Notes: a model not told the origin generated them from the letters alone. Positions 1-6,471 are shown, counted from the stretch's first letter. The stretch is DNA of 6,780 nt from Cyclobacteriaceae bacterium (GCA_030589835.1 JAUUZS010000235.1:1-6780), one strand, 5' to 3'. Made by a program: numbers and translations.

Positions 1-2674
1 AATTAACTACCAAGTTTGAGAGATTTCCTTGTATGTCTATATCCATTCCCATAAAGAACTTTCCAACGATCGTTTTGCCCTTATCATCTTTACTGTTCAC
101 CACCATAAAATCTGGCGAGGTCAGTTGTAAATCAAATATTGGATTCGAATAATTTCTGGCGTCAATGCCTCCCTCAATGGAAATTATATTCAGAAGACTA
201 TCTGTGATAATGAAGTCATTAAATTTAAGCAGGTTATCCTCTATCGAAATTGACCCATTTGCAGTCAATAATGCATTCGCAGCTTTGGAGGCCATGGAAA
301 GATCATTGAAATTGATTTGCCCATTAATATTCGGTTTCGTAGCTTCTCCAATGATTTCTATTTTGCCATGTATCCCTCCTTCCAAACCAGTTATATATTC
401 ATCCACTAAGCTTGAAAAAACCTCCGCCTTAGCGATATCAGTTGTGAGCGTCGCTTTAAAAATCGTTTGTGGGGATGCCGCATCAGATCTGCCCTCGAGT
501 TGTATAGAGTTTGCATCATTTGTCAGGTTCAGTGCGTAGCTAATATCCTCCTGCGGATTATAATCCAACAACACATCGAGATTTCCCAGTATTTCATCAT
601 AAAAGCTTAACTCCTTAATGCTGAGCTCACTTTTAACCATCGGATTACCAAATAAATCTGTGACATCGATGTATCCACTCAAACTCCCTTTTATAAGCTG
701 TTGATCCTCCTCCTTTTCCAGGATCGATGTTATATTTTGCAATTTGAATTGTTCGATATTCAATTTCAAATGATCATGCGTGGATTCAATCCAAATTTTC
801 TGATTTTCATAGGATATTAAAGCAGACTTAATACTGAGATCCCTGTTTTTAATGATTATTTTATTGTTGGGATCGACATGCCATTTCCGGTGATCAATGG
901 TGAGTTTATCAGGATTCAGGCTGATTATGTATGCGCTATCCTCATGCGTCACATCGGTTTCAATTCTATACTTGAGACTATCCTCCACATCATGGATGGC
1001 CAGGAATATATTGGCATTCTGTTCCGAAAATTGTGTGGAAAATACAATGTTTTTCACAAAGGCAGAATCGTATGAAAACTGTCCCAATTCCAACTGCGAC
1101 AAGATCGTATCTCCTTCAGAATCTAAGCTAAATGACAGGTCGTCCAGCTCCCAATTGGCATACCTGAGCTGCGGAATTCTGATATCCGCTTCAAACAAAT
1201 CATGAGCGCCATCGTAACTTGCATGGCAGGTATCAAGGGTAAATTCTTTTAGCTCATCAAAAAGGAAATTGGTAAAAAAGTCAGGTTTTTTCATGGATAG
1301 ATCAAACTCAAAATGATACTCTTTTTCACTCAGCAGTGAATCCGGAATCGTAAAATAATTGTGAATATGGTTGTTAAATGCAGTTTTCAGATCTCCAATT
1401 TTGGTATTTCCGGTAAGTGAAGAGTTAAAAATATCTGAAGAAAAGTCAAAATTGGTGTACTCTTTTTTAATATCGGATATGAGTTTCATCTCACTGATTT
1501 CGTAGCGCTCTAATGCATTGGACAAATGGATATCTGATAAGATAATAGTTCCATCAATATCATCTGTGGAAGTAAAATCCGTGTTGATATCAATATTACC
1601 TGAAATCATCATATATTCCTTCAGAAGGTTCATGCCATACAAATCTGCATTTTTCAGCTCGATTTCCAGGTTATAATGATTGGATGGATCACGGAGCAAT
1701 GCTTCCCCCTGTGCAACAAAGGACAATAAGGGATCATCGATGGAAGAATTAAACGAAAACAGCTTATCCTTAAGCTCCATATCTATTTGAATATTGGCAA
1801 AAGTATTTTCTAAGATATCCATGGAATGAATATCAACCTTGCTTGTAAAAACACTAACCATACCTTCTGATTGTTTGCTTTTAAACTCTCCACCGAGCAC
1901 TATTTCCCCATAGATACTATCGTTCAATAACTGTCCGACATCGAATGATGGAACATGGAAATTGATTGATAGCTCCTCCCCATTTAATTGAACCTCGGTG
2001 AGCAAATCGCCAAAGTCGGTACGCATATTTAAATCACCACCCATGAAATCGGGTCTGTATTGAAATGTTCCTGCTAAACCAATATTTTCAGGCAGGAATA
2101 TTTGGGCTGGAACTAAGGTGTCCGGCAAAAATACATTAAGGTCTCCGGCAGAGGTGATCAGGGTATCCAATTCAAGAACGATTTCTAAATCTGTAGACGG
2201 CAAGCCTTTTATGAAGCCTTTTGTTTCGATAATTGTTGAATTGCCTATGCCTGCATTACAATTCTCTAATTGTAGTTTATCTAAAGTTCCATGGACTTTC
2301 AACGCATTCACTTCAATCTGATCAATTTTTTCAAGCAAGGGGAAGAGATCCAAAACGGAAGTAAACGGCTTTATATCCGCGATATGGATAGATCCTTGCA
2401 AATCAGAATATATATCGAGCTTTTCGATATATATTCCTATTTCCCGTAAGGATGTGAAACCAATTGAGGCAGTGCCAAATACAGTGCTTTTTGGTGTAGA
2501 AAATTTTACATTTTTAGCATTAATTGACTGGTTGTCCATGTAAAAGTCACCTTCTGCGTGTGTTAGCTCAGCGCCGGAAATCTCCTTTACCCGAAGTTCT
2601 TTTACTTTTGCACCGGTACTATTTTTATTGAAATAAGCGCTATCTGCCAAAACGTTAAAATCGAGAAACGCCAT
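1..2674 (-). CDS. TamB-like protein, downstream part of an interrupted gene (partial, runs off left edge)
   Basis: This is an open minus-strand frame with no stop from 2680 down to base 1 (about 893 codons). It is in the same frame as the 361-codon piece upstream and separated from it only by the TAA at 2681-2683. The first in-frame ATG after that stop is at 2672-2674, used here as a nominal start. The translation is rich in short beta-strand repeats with alternating hydrophobic residues, typical of the AsmA/TamB beta-taco fold. It contains TamB-like stretches such as GGIHGKIEIIGEATKPNING (around 350-390), followed by NFNDLSMASKAANALLTANG. No signal peptide or membrane segment is visible, so expressed alone it would lack the inner-membrane anchor. 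The conserved C-terminal TamB domain (DUF490) would lie beyond the window. TamB proteins bridge the periplasm and support outer-membrane protein or lipid delivery. Family assignment is good; whether this part is translated is unknown. Confidence 0.72.
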   Translation of the reverse strand, partial: MAFLDFNVLADSAYFNKNSTGAKVKELRVKEISGAELTHAEGDFYMDNQSINAKNVKFSTPKSTVFGTASIGFTSLREIGIYIEKLDIYSDLQGSIHIADIKPFTSVLDLFPLLEKIDQIEVNALKVHGTLDKLQLENCNAGIGNSTIIETKGFIKGLPSTDLEIVLELDTLITSAGDLNVFLPDTLVPAQIFLPENIGLAGTFQYRPDFMGGDLNMRTDFGDLLTEVQLNGEELSINFHVPSFDVGQLLNDSIYGEIVLGGEFKSKQSEGMVSVFTSKVDIHSMDILENTFANIQIDMELKDKLFSFNSSIDDPLLSFVAQGEALLRDPSNHYNLEIELKNADLYGMNLLKEYMMISGNIDINTDFTSTDDIDGTIILSDIHLSNALERYEISEMKLISDIKKEYTNFDFSSDIFNSSLTGNTKIGDLKTAFNNHIHNYFTIPDSLLSEKEYHFEFDLSMKKPDFFTNFLFDELKEFTLDTCHASYDGAHDLFEADIRIPQLRYANWELDDLSFSLDSEGDTILSQLELGQFSYDSAFVKNIVFSTQFSEQNANIFLAIHDVEDSLKYRIETDVTHEDSAYIISLNPDKLTIDHRKWHVDPNNKIIIKNRDLSIKSALISYENQKIWIESTHDHLKLNIEQFKLQNITSILEKEEDQQLIKGSLSGYIDVTDLFGNPMVKSELSIKELSFYDEILGNLDVLLDYNPQEDISYALNLTNDANSIQLEGRSDAASPQTIFKATLTTDIAKAEVFSSLVDEYITGLEGGIHGKIEIIGEATKPNINGQINFNDLSMASKAANALLTANGSISIEDNLLKFNDFIITDSLLNIISIEGGIDARNYSNPIFDLQLTSPDFMVVNSKDDKGKTIVGKFFMGMDIDIQGNLSNLVVN

Positions 2675-2680
2675 ATGCCA

Positions 2681-2683
2681 TTA
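2681..2683 (-). other. In-frame TAA interrupting the TamB-like gene
   Basis: Minus-strand codons read ...GGA ATG GAT TAA TGG CAT ATG GCG TTT CTC GAT. The codons on both sides encode one continuous TamB-like sequence (STGMD-stop-WHMAFLDFNVLADS). Frame was checked by coordinates: codons on both sides occupy positions with the same remainder modulo 3, down to the window edge. TAA is one base away from TAT/TAC (Tyr), CAA (Gln), GAA (Glu), AAA (Lys), TCA (Ser) and TTA (Leu). The transaldolase gene and the Doc toxin in the same window end with TAA, so TAA is a stop codon in this genome. Confidence 0.85.
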
Positions 2684-3766
2684 ATCCATTCCTGTGCTAT
2701 CCCGCTCCTCAGTCCCAAGGTCCATTTTGTATGATGTATTGGAGATATCAACATTGTCAATTAAAAACTTCCATGGAAAGTCGCCAAATGTAAATTCGTT
2801 GTTTACAATAACTTCATCAGTTGGCGCTGATTCCAGGCTTTGATCCGTGGAATCCTTAGGTATTATTTTTAGCGCCACATCCACTCCATCGGCCTGAAGA
2901 AGACCCAATTCTACACCGAATGATTTCAAATCAAGGGTTTTTGGCCTTAGTTTTGCCTGCTGCAGATCGGCAAAAAGTGTCAATTCTTCATGAGCGGAGG
3001 TAAGGGAAAAGTGGATATCGTTCAAATTTATTTCCTCCAGATTGATGTCAAATGGAAATTCAGGAGCCGCATTTTTTTGCTCTTTGGGATTTTTCGTATT
3101 TGATTTGGGAGCAAGCGAAATTGCCAATGAGGTCTCATGAAGATCAATCCTTCTGATGTCAAGTTTTTCTGAAATTACATCTGCGGAATTGCTCTCAATC
3201 AATAAATGTCCTAATCTTAATGATATTCCACTTGAATCTATCTGATTATTAAAGTCAGCTTTCAAATTCTTAAATTCGAGTTCATCAAAACCAATTCCCC
3301 ATGCAGATCCTGATTTTTCCTTAACTCCCTCTTCCGGATTTGAAAATACATCGATCAGAGGAGAAAAATTGAATGAACTATCCGAATGCTTTTTGTAAAT
3401 ATTTGCCTTCAGGCCATCGATAAGCAAATAATCGATATTGATTTTTTGCCTGATCAATGGAATAAGATCGGTATTGATTACAATTTTATCACAATACAAC
3501 AGTGTATCAGATTCATGATCTTCTATGAAAATACCGCCAATATTAATGGCTTTAGGAAAAGCGATATGAATGGAGCCAATTTCCACTTTCATATTCGTCT
3601 TTTCACCAATTATGCTTGTGGCATTGTTTATAACATAATTTTGAACTGAAGGAATAAGCAGCAATAAGGAGACAAGAAACAGGATGGTAAAAAAAGACGC
3701 AATAATCCATGCCAGTATCTTCGTGATACGTTTCAAAATTGTGCCTATGGAAACTTTGCGAATCAT
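2681..3766 (-). CDS. TamB/AsmA-like protein, N-terminal part, ended by a premature in-frame stop
   Basis: The protein is 361 aa. Residues 1-16 are basic, followed by a single hydrophobic anchor at about 17-39 (IIASFFTILFLVSLLLLIPS), then VQNYVINNATSIIGEKTNMKV, the usual AsmA/TamB opening just after the anchor. The pattern of GGIFIEDHESDTLLYCDKI and LLIDGLKANIYK matches the N-termini of Bacteroidota TamB-like proteins: inner-membrane anchored, extended into the periplasm, helping outer-membrane assembly. Family members are usually well over 1,000 aa, so 361 aa is only the first part. The frame continues unbroken for about 893 further codons after the TAA. The ATG at 3764-3766 is chosen because the basic segment and anchor follow directly; no Shine-Dalgarno is seen, which is normal for Bacteroidota. 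The gene is divergent from the toxin-antitoxin pair across a 245-nt gap. Possible states are a true nonsense mutation, a sequencing error, or readthrough/reinitiation. Confidence 0.8.
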   Translation of the reverse strand: MIRKVSIGTILKRITKILAWIIASFFTILFLVSLLLLIPSVQNYVINNATSIIGEKTNMKVEIGSIHIAFPKAINIGGIFIEDHESDTLLYCDKIVINTDLIPLIRQKINIDYLLIDGLKANIYKKHSDSSFNFSPLIDVFSNPEEGVKEKSGSAWGIGFDELEFKNLKADFNNQIDSSGISLRLGHLLIESNSADVISEKLDIRRIDLHETSLAISLAPKSNTKNPKEQKNAAPEFPFDINLEEINLNDIHFSLTSAHEELTLFADLQQAKLRPKTLDLKSFGVELGLLQADGVDVALKIIPKDSTDQSLESAPTDEVIVNNEFTFGDFPWKFLIDNVDISNTSYKMDLGTEERDSTGMD

Positions 3767-3889
3767 GTTATGTCCGAAGGTATGATTTCTGTTTCGCTAA
3801 AATTAATCAGTAATATGAATTATAAAGGAAAAACGTGAGAAATAGTATGGGACTTATATTGTGATATGTGGAAATTGCCAGGAATATGT

Positions 3890-3909
3890 GTGCATCATAA
3901 AAAATGCAC
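3890..3909. repeat. Small inverted repeat between tamB-like gene and antitoxin
   Basis: GTGCAT (3890-3895) and ATGCAC (3904-3909) form a perfect 6-bp stem with an 8-nt A-rich loop; a T-G pair could extend it by one. No T-run follows on the plus strand and no gene ends here, so a terminator is unlikely. It sits about 100 nt before the antitoxin start and about 125 nt before the tamB-like start. It could be an operator for either promoter or chance in AT-rich DNA. Confidence 0.3.
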
Positions 3910-3910
3910 G

Positions 3911-3948
3911 ATTTAGGTCTTCGCCAGGATGCGAACCTGTACTTAAAT
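3911..3948. repeat. Compound hairpin in the divergent intergenic region
   Basis: ATTTAGGT (3911-3918) can pair along its whole length with ACTTAAAT (3941-3948), allowing one G-U pair. Inside it, TTCGC (3920-3924) and GCGAA (3931-3935) pair around the 6-nt loop CAGGAT. An alternative fold pairs AGGT (3915-3918) with ACCT (3935-3938). In addition GTCTTCGCCAG (3917-3927) is a 9-of-11 inverted match to CTGGCGACAAC (3960-3970). Such symmetry upstream of a toxin-antitoxin operon is where an autoregulatory operator would be expected, but the role is inferred only from position. Confidence 0.35.
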
Positions 3949-3973
3949 TCATTCTATAGCTGGCGACAACTGG

Positions 3974-3979
3974 TATAAT
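3974..3979 (+). promoter_or_regulatory. Candidate -10 element for the toxin-antitoxin operon
   Basis: A TATAAT hexamer lies 32 nt before the antitoxin ATG, leaving room for a short leader. No good -35 hexamer is found at 16-18 nt upstream. A TAnnTTTG-like match (4000-4007), the Bacteroidota -7 motif, also exists, but it lies too close to the ATG and its upstream TTG is misplaced. Both are weak; AT-rich DNA gives such matches by chance. Confidence 0.2.
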
Positions 3980-4011
3980 AAAAATTGCAAATAAATTATT
4001 ATTTTTGATAT

Positions 4012-4200
4012 ATGAGAAAAGATAATATTAAAATCGAGATTAAGAAGATTATAGACAAAGTACCAGAAGATATGCTGGAAGAGATCTATGGTATTTTAAA
4101 AGATTTTGCAGATAAAAGTACAGACTCCATCCAATTATCTCATAACCTCAAAAAAATATTATCAGAAGACAAAAGATTGCTTGAAAGACTTGCTAGATGA
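4012..4200 (+). CDS. Putative antitoxin of a Doc-type toxin-antitoxin pair
   Basis: This is a 62-aa, highly charged, mostly helical-looking protein. Residues 4-30 (DNIKIEIKKIIDKVPEDMLE and on to ILKDF) carry the VPEDMLEEI-type segment common in small antitoxin-like proteins. Residues 43-62 (SHNLKKILSEDKRLLERLAR) form a second amphipathic stretch. It does not look like Phd, which has a YefM-type DNA-binding N-terminus. Its stop overlaps the toxin start as ATGA (4197-4200), which suggests translational coupling and co-expression, as usual for type II pairs with the antitoxin first. By analogy with Phd-Doc, the C-terminal helix may cap the toxin; that is inference. A DNA-binding domain is not obvious, so autoregulation is uncertain. 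ATG 4012 is the first start and has no Shine-Dalgarno. The antitoxin role rests mainly on context. Confidence 0.7.
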   Translation: MRKDNIKIEIKKIIDKVPEDMLEEIYGILKDFADKSTDSIQLSHNLKKILSEDKRLLERLAR

Positions 4201-4571
4201 TTTCTCTTGATGAAGTATTAAAAATTCACGGCTTATTAATAGAAAAATTTGGCGGATCGTCTGGAGTTCGGGACAAAGAACTTCTTGATTCCTCAATTCA
4301 TCGACCGTTCAATACTTTTGACACTAATGATTTATATCCTACAACTGTTGATAAAGCAGCTGCCATTTTTGAAAGTGTTGTGAAAAATCACCCATTCATT
4401 GATGGGAATAAAAGGACAGGGTATACGCTGATGAGATTAATACTTTTAAGTGATGGATTTGATATTTCAGCTGATGAAGATGAAAAATACGATTTTGTAA
4501 TCACTGTAGCAGAGGGTAAAGCAACTTTTGACGAAATAAAGTCTTGGATAATATCAAAACTAAAAAAGTAA
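4197..4571 (+). CDS. doc: Doc/Fic-family toxin (death-on-curing type)
   Basis: The protein is 124 aa, the normal length for Doc. It carries HPFIDGNKR at residues 65-73, the Doc form of the Fic motif in which Lys replaces the second Gly of HxFx(D/E)GNGR; His65, Asp69, Asn71, Lys72 and Arg73 are all present. The N-terminal half has the other family hallmark, GVRDKELLDSSIHRPF (23-38). P1 Doc with this motif phosphorylates the elongation factor EF-Tu and blocks translation, so the same activity is expected here but not proven. The gene starts inside the stop of the putative antitoxin. It ends 27 nt before the stop of the convergent phosphatase gene; AACAG (4572-4576) and CTGTT (4593-4597) in that gap could form a weak hairpin but lack a T-run. 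No truncation or motif damage is seen, so the toxin is probably functional. The module is a likely horizontally acquired insertion between envelope genes. Confidence 0.92.
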   Translation: MISLDEVLKIHGLLIEKFGGSSGVRDKELLDSSIHRPFNTFDTNDLYPTTVDKAAAIFESVVKNHPFIDGNKRTGYTLMRLILLSDGFDISADEDEKYDFVITVAEGKATFDEIKSWIISKLKK

Positions 4572-4598
4572 AACAGGCGCCAACAATAAGGGCTGTTG

Positions 4599-5306
4599 CT
4601 ATGTAATCCGCTTAAAATCCTTTTCAACAAAAACTCCGTTTTCAGATTTCTTATATGAGGTAGTAATTATGGTTTTTTCTTTTAGGAATTTGCTGTAAAT
4701 CCCGTCAAACAAGATACGCTCTTCAATCGTCTCATTAAACTTTCCGAGTGCATCCAGCACGACTTCGGAGATTTCACGAATAGCATTTTCATTTCCCGAG
4801 GAGTATGTAATGTAGTCGCACAAAGCATTTTTAATACAATACGCATTGAACAGTGGATTTGCCTTTCTGCTCACCAAAAACCGTGCTCCGACTTCTTTTG
4901 CGAGTGATAGATCAAGGAGGTCGTCAAATACAAATAGTATCTGATCTGGCTCTATATTCTGCTCTTTTTTTAACTGAGCCAGCAAATCTGCCTTATGTTT
5001 CACCTGAAAATATACATTGTTCAGGTTCTCTCTTTTTGCCCATTTGAAGGCAGTCTGGTTTGTTTCCCCGGTAACAATTGCGGTATATGGAATATGGCTC
5101 AACATCATGAAGTAGCCAAACCGAAGCATATTAATGCCCATACTGTCCACTTCATTAAATGTACTCGGAATTTCTCCTTTCACTCCACTATTAAAAACCC
5201 CGTCCCAATCAAAAAGAATGGCTTTTATGTGGTGTAGCTTATCCGTTAGCACTTTAGAGGCGGTGGTAAATTCCCCTCCGTTGGATCTGAATATATCTTC
5301 CTGCAT
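4599..5306 (-). CDS. KdsC-like HAD phosphatase (probable Kdo-8-phosphate phosphatase)
   Basis: The protein is 235 aa from the ATG at 5304-5306. HAD motifs are complete: motif I ILFDWDGVFN (Asp33 nucleophile, Asp35 acid/base), motif II VTGE (Thr79), motif III Lys105 in QVKHKADLL, and motif IV FDDLLDL (Asp128, Asp129, Asp132). The KdsC-like segment DSMGINML (54-61) and C-terminal YITYSSGNENAIREISEVVL (165-184) support the KdsC/YrbI branch, which hydrolyses Kdo-8-phosphate to Kdo in the cytoplasm. Differences from typical KdsC (about 170-190 aa) are an N-terminal extension of about 27 residues, a C-terminal tail of about 50, Glu81 where KdsC usually has Arg (TGR), and Phe127 where the motif usually has Gly (GDD). 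An ATG at 5357 would add 17 residues (LLGNRQTTINKQQTTI) that are just translation of an intergenic inverted repeat, so it is rejected. It lies 72 nt downstream of the transaldolase-CBS gene on the same strand, with kdsA further up, so Kdo synthesis is the natural role. A related sugar-acid phosphatase is possible. Confidence 0.8.
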   Translation of the reverse strand: MQEDIFRSNGGEFTTASKVLTDKLHHIKAILFDWDGVFNSGVKGEIPSTFNEVDSMGINMLRFGYFMMLSHIPYTAIVTGETNQTAFKWAKRENLNNVYFQVKHKADLLAQLKKEQNIEPDQILFVFDDLLDLSLAKEVGARFLVSRKANPLFNAYCIKNALCDYITYSSGNENAIREISEVVLDALGKFNETIEERILFDGIYSKFLKEKTIITTSYKKSENGVFVEKDFKRIT

Positions 5307-5324
5307 TATTGTTGTTTGCTGTTT

Positions 5325-5369
5325 GTTGATAGTTGTTTGCCGATTCCCTAACAACAAACAACTAACAAC
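5325..5369. repeat. 15-bp inverted repeat in the transaldolase/phosphatase gap
   Basis: GTTGATAGTTGTTTG (5325-5339) and CAAACAACTAACAAC (5355-5369) are complementary at 14 of 15 positions, separated by 15 nt. Further short GTTGTTTG/GTTTGTTG copies lie at 5310-5328. The repeat fills most of the 72-nt gap between the two minus-strand genes. A T-run after the stem is absent in the minus-strand direction, so a simple terminator is unlikely. It could stabilise or tune the shared mRNA, or be a remnant of an intergenic repeat family. Confidence 0.55.
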
Positions 5370-5378
5370 TATTACCTA

Positions 5379-6401
5379 TTATGCCTGATCCAGTTTCATC
5401 AGATCCTGAATGTCAATCATTCCAATAGCTTTTTTATTTTCTGTAACGATGAGCGTGTCAACCTCAGAATCCTTAAACAAATTCGAAGCATCAATCAATA
5501 ATGCGCTTGCCTCGATAGATTTTGGAGCGCTGAAGTTTAAATCGCCAACCTTTTTATTTACTGACTCTCCTCCCTCTTTTTCGATCAATCTTCGTAAATC
5601 CCCATCCGTAAAAACATCAATCGGTGCGCCGGCTTCATTTACGATGGTCGCTGCCCCAAAACCGCCTACGGTCATTTTTACCAGCGTATCATGGATGGTA
5701 TCCGAGGTAATAACGGTAGGGTTCACCTCAGTTACAATATCCCTTACCTGCTGGGTCATCAGCCTCGTGTGTTCAAAGAATTGCTTTGTTCCTATTTCAG
5801 TAAGGTTATTGGTAGTAAGCTGTTTGATAATCTTCCACGGGGCGGTAATGGTATGCACGCCAACATTCAATCCATTTCTTACGTGCTCAATACTTCGCAC
5901 CGATGAGAACATGATTTTCGTATCGTAACCATAATAGTTGACGGTCTCCACACATTGCTCGATCAAGGAAATCGCGTCGAGTCCCTGATCCTGCGACCTG
6001 CCTACAAGGGGGCACACATATGTTGCTCCTGCAGCCATGGCCATATATGCTTGTTGCAGGGTGTATACAAGATGGACATTTACTAAAAACCCTTCGTTTC
6101 TCAACATTTTGCAAGCTTTTAATCCCTCTAGTGAAACCGGGATTTTATACACCGTTTTGCTTTTGTCCAGTCCAAGGTCAGTTTGTCGCTTTGCTTCAGT
6201 AACGATTTCCTCAGCTGTCGCCCCCAAAGCTTCAATCTGCAGAATAGGAACAATCTTAGAAAGTTCTACAATAGTACCATCGATATCCGTAATACCATGA
6301 CGGTGCATAAAAGTTGGTGTGGTAGTTAATCCACTAAGGAAGCCCAGCTCAAAGGCTTCTTTAATTTCATTTACATCTGCTGAATCAAGATAAAGTTCCA
6401 T
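5379..6401 (-). CDS. Transaldolase-like domain fused to a KdsD-type CBS pair
   Basis: The protein is 340 aa. Residues 1-222 form a small (TalC/FSA-type) transaldolase barrel: MELYLDSADV start with Asp6, Glu57 at the position of the catalytic Glu of transaldolases, KIPVS with Schiff-base Lys86, and phosphate-binding candidates Arg135 (VGR), Ser167 and Arg169. Residues about 230-338 form two CBS domains; the first contains VFTDGDLRRLIE (263-274) and the second ends GMIDIQDLMKL (327-337), closely resembling the CBS pair of KdsD (arabinose-5-phosphate isomerase), where GIFTDGDLRR is typical. Ordinary transaldolases of this size class end near 220 aa and have no CBS. Three active-site positions look changed (Thr28, His110, Leu132). 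It lies between kdsA and a kdsC-like gene, so a role in supplying or controlling the Kdo precursor is plausible but inferred. CBS pairs usually bind nucleotides, hinting at allosteric control. On the minus strand TTGACA (6450-6455) lies about 50 nt before the ATG, a weak promoter candidate. The frame is intact. Confidence 0.85.
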   Translation of the reverse strand: MELYLDSADVNEIKEAFELGFLSGLTTTPTFMHRHGITDIDGTIVELSKIVPILQIEALGATAEEIVTEAKRQTDLGLDKSKTVYKIPVSLEGLKACKMLRNEGFLVNVHLVYTLQQAYMAMAAGATYVCPLVGRSQDQGLDAISLIEQCVETVNYYGYDTKIMFSSVRSIEHVRNGLNVGVHTITAPWKIIKQLTTNNLTEIGTKQFFEHTRLMTQQVRDIVTEVNPTVITSDTIHDTLVKMTVGGFGAATIVNEAGAPIDVFTDGDLRRLIEKEGGESVNKKVGDLNFSAPKSIEASALLIDASNLFKDSEVDTLIVTENKKAIGMIDIQDLMKLDQA

Positions 6402-6471
6402 ATGTTTTAGTAAGATTATTTTTACAATTTTTCAATTTAAATGCTCAATTGTCAAACATCAATCAATTTCG

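Noticed and set aside
165..539. Plus-strand open frames at 165-539, 878-1205 and 2118-2321
   Set aside because: They lie antisense to the continuous TamB-like frame on the minus strand, have no recognisable domains and show unnatural composition, so they are shadows.
3386..3649. Plus-strand 87-codon frame
   Set aside because: It is antisense to the N-terminal part of the TamB-like protein, whose frame is clearly the real one.
3917..3940. tRNA T-arm look-alike on the minus strand (CAGG-TTCGCAT-CCTG)
   Set aside because: No D-arm, anticodon arm or full acceptor pairing can be found, and the loop lacks the conserved A58; no tRNA gene or clear attachment-site remnant is supported.
4572..4598. 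Integron attC site or terminator after the toxin gene
   Set aside because: The RYYYAAC/GTTRRRY core pair of attC is not present, and the AACAG/CTGTT stem is short with a long loop and no T-run.
4388..4630. Minus-strand 80-codon frame opposite the Doc gene
   Set aside because: It is antisense to the conserved Doc motif and runs into the end of the phosphatase gene; no domain recognised.
5304..5357. Upstream ATG (5357) as start of the KdsC-like phosphatase
   Set aside because: The extra 17 residues are low-complexity translation of an intergenic inverted repeat; ATG 5304-5306 gives a sensible N-terminus.
5410..6300. Several plus-strand frames and one minus-strand frame (5887-6114) over the transaldolase-CBS gene
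   Set aside because: The transaldolase-CBS frame is unambiguous by motif, and the others have no recognisable content.
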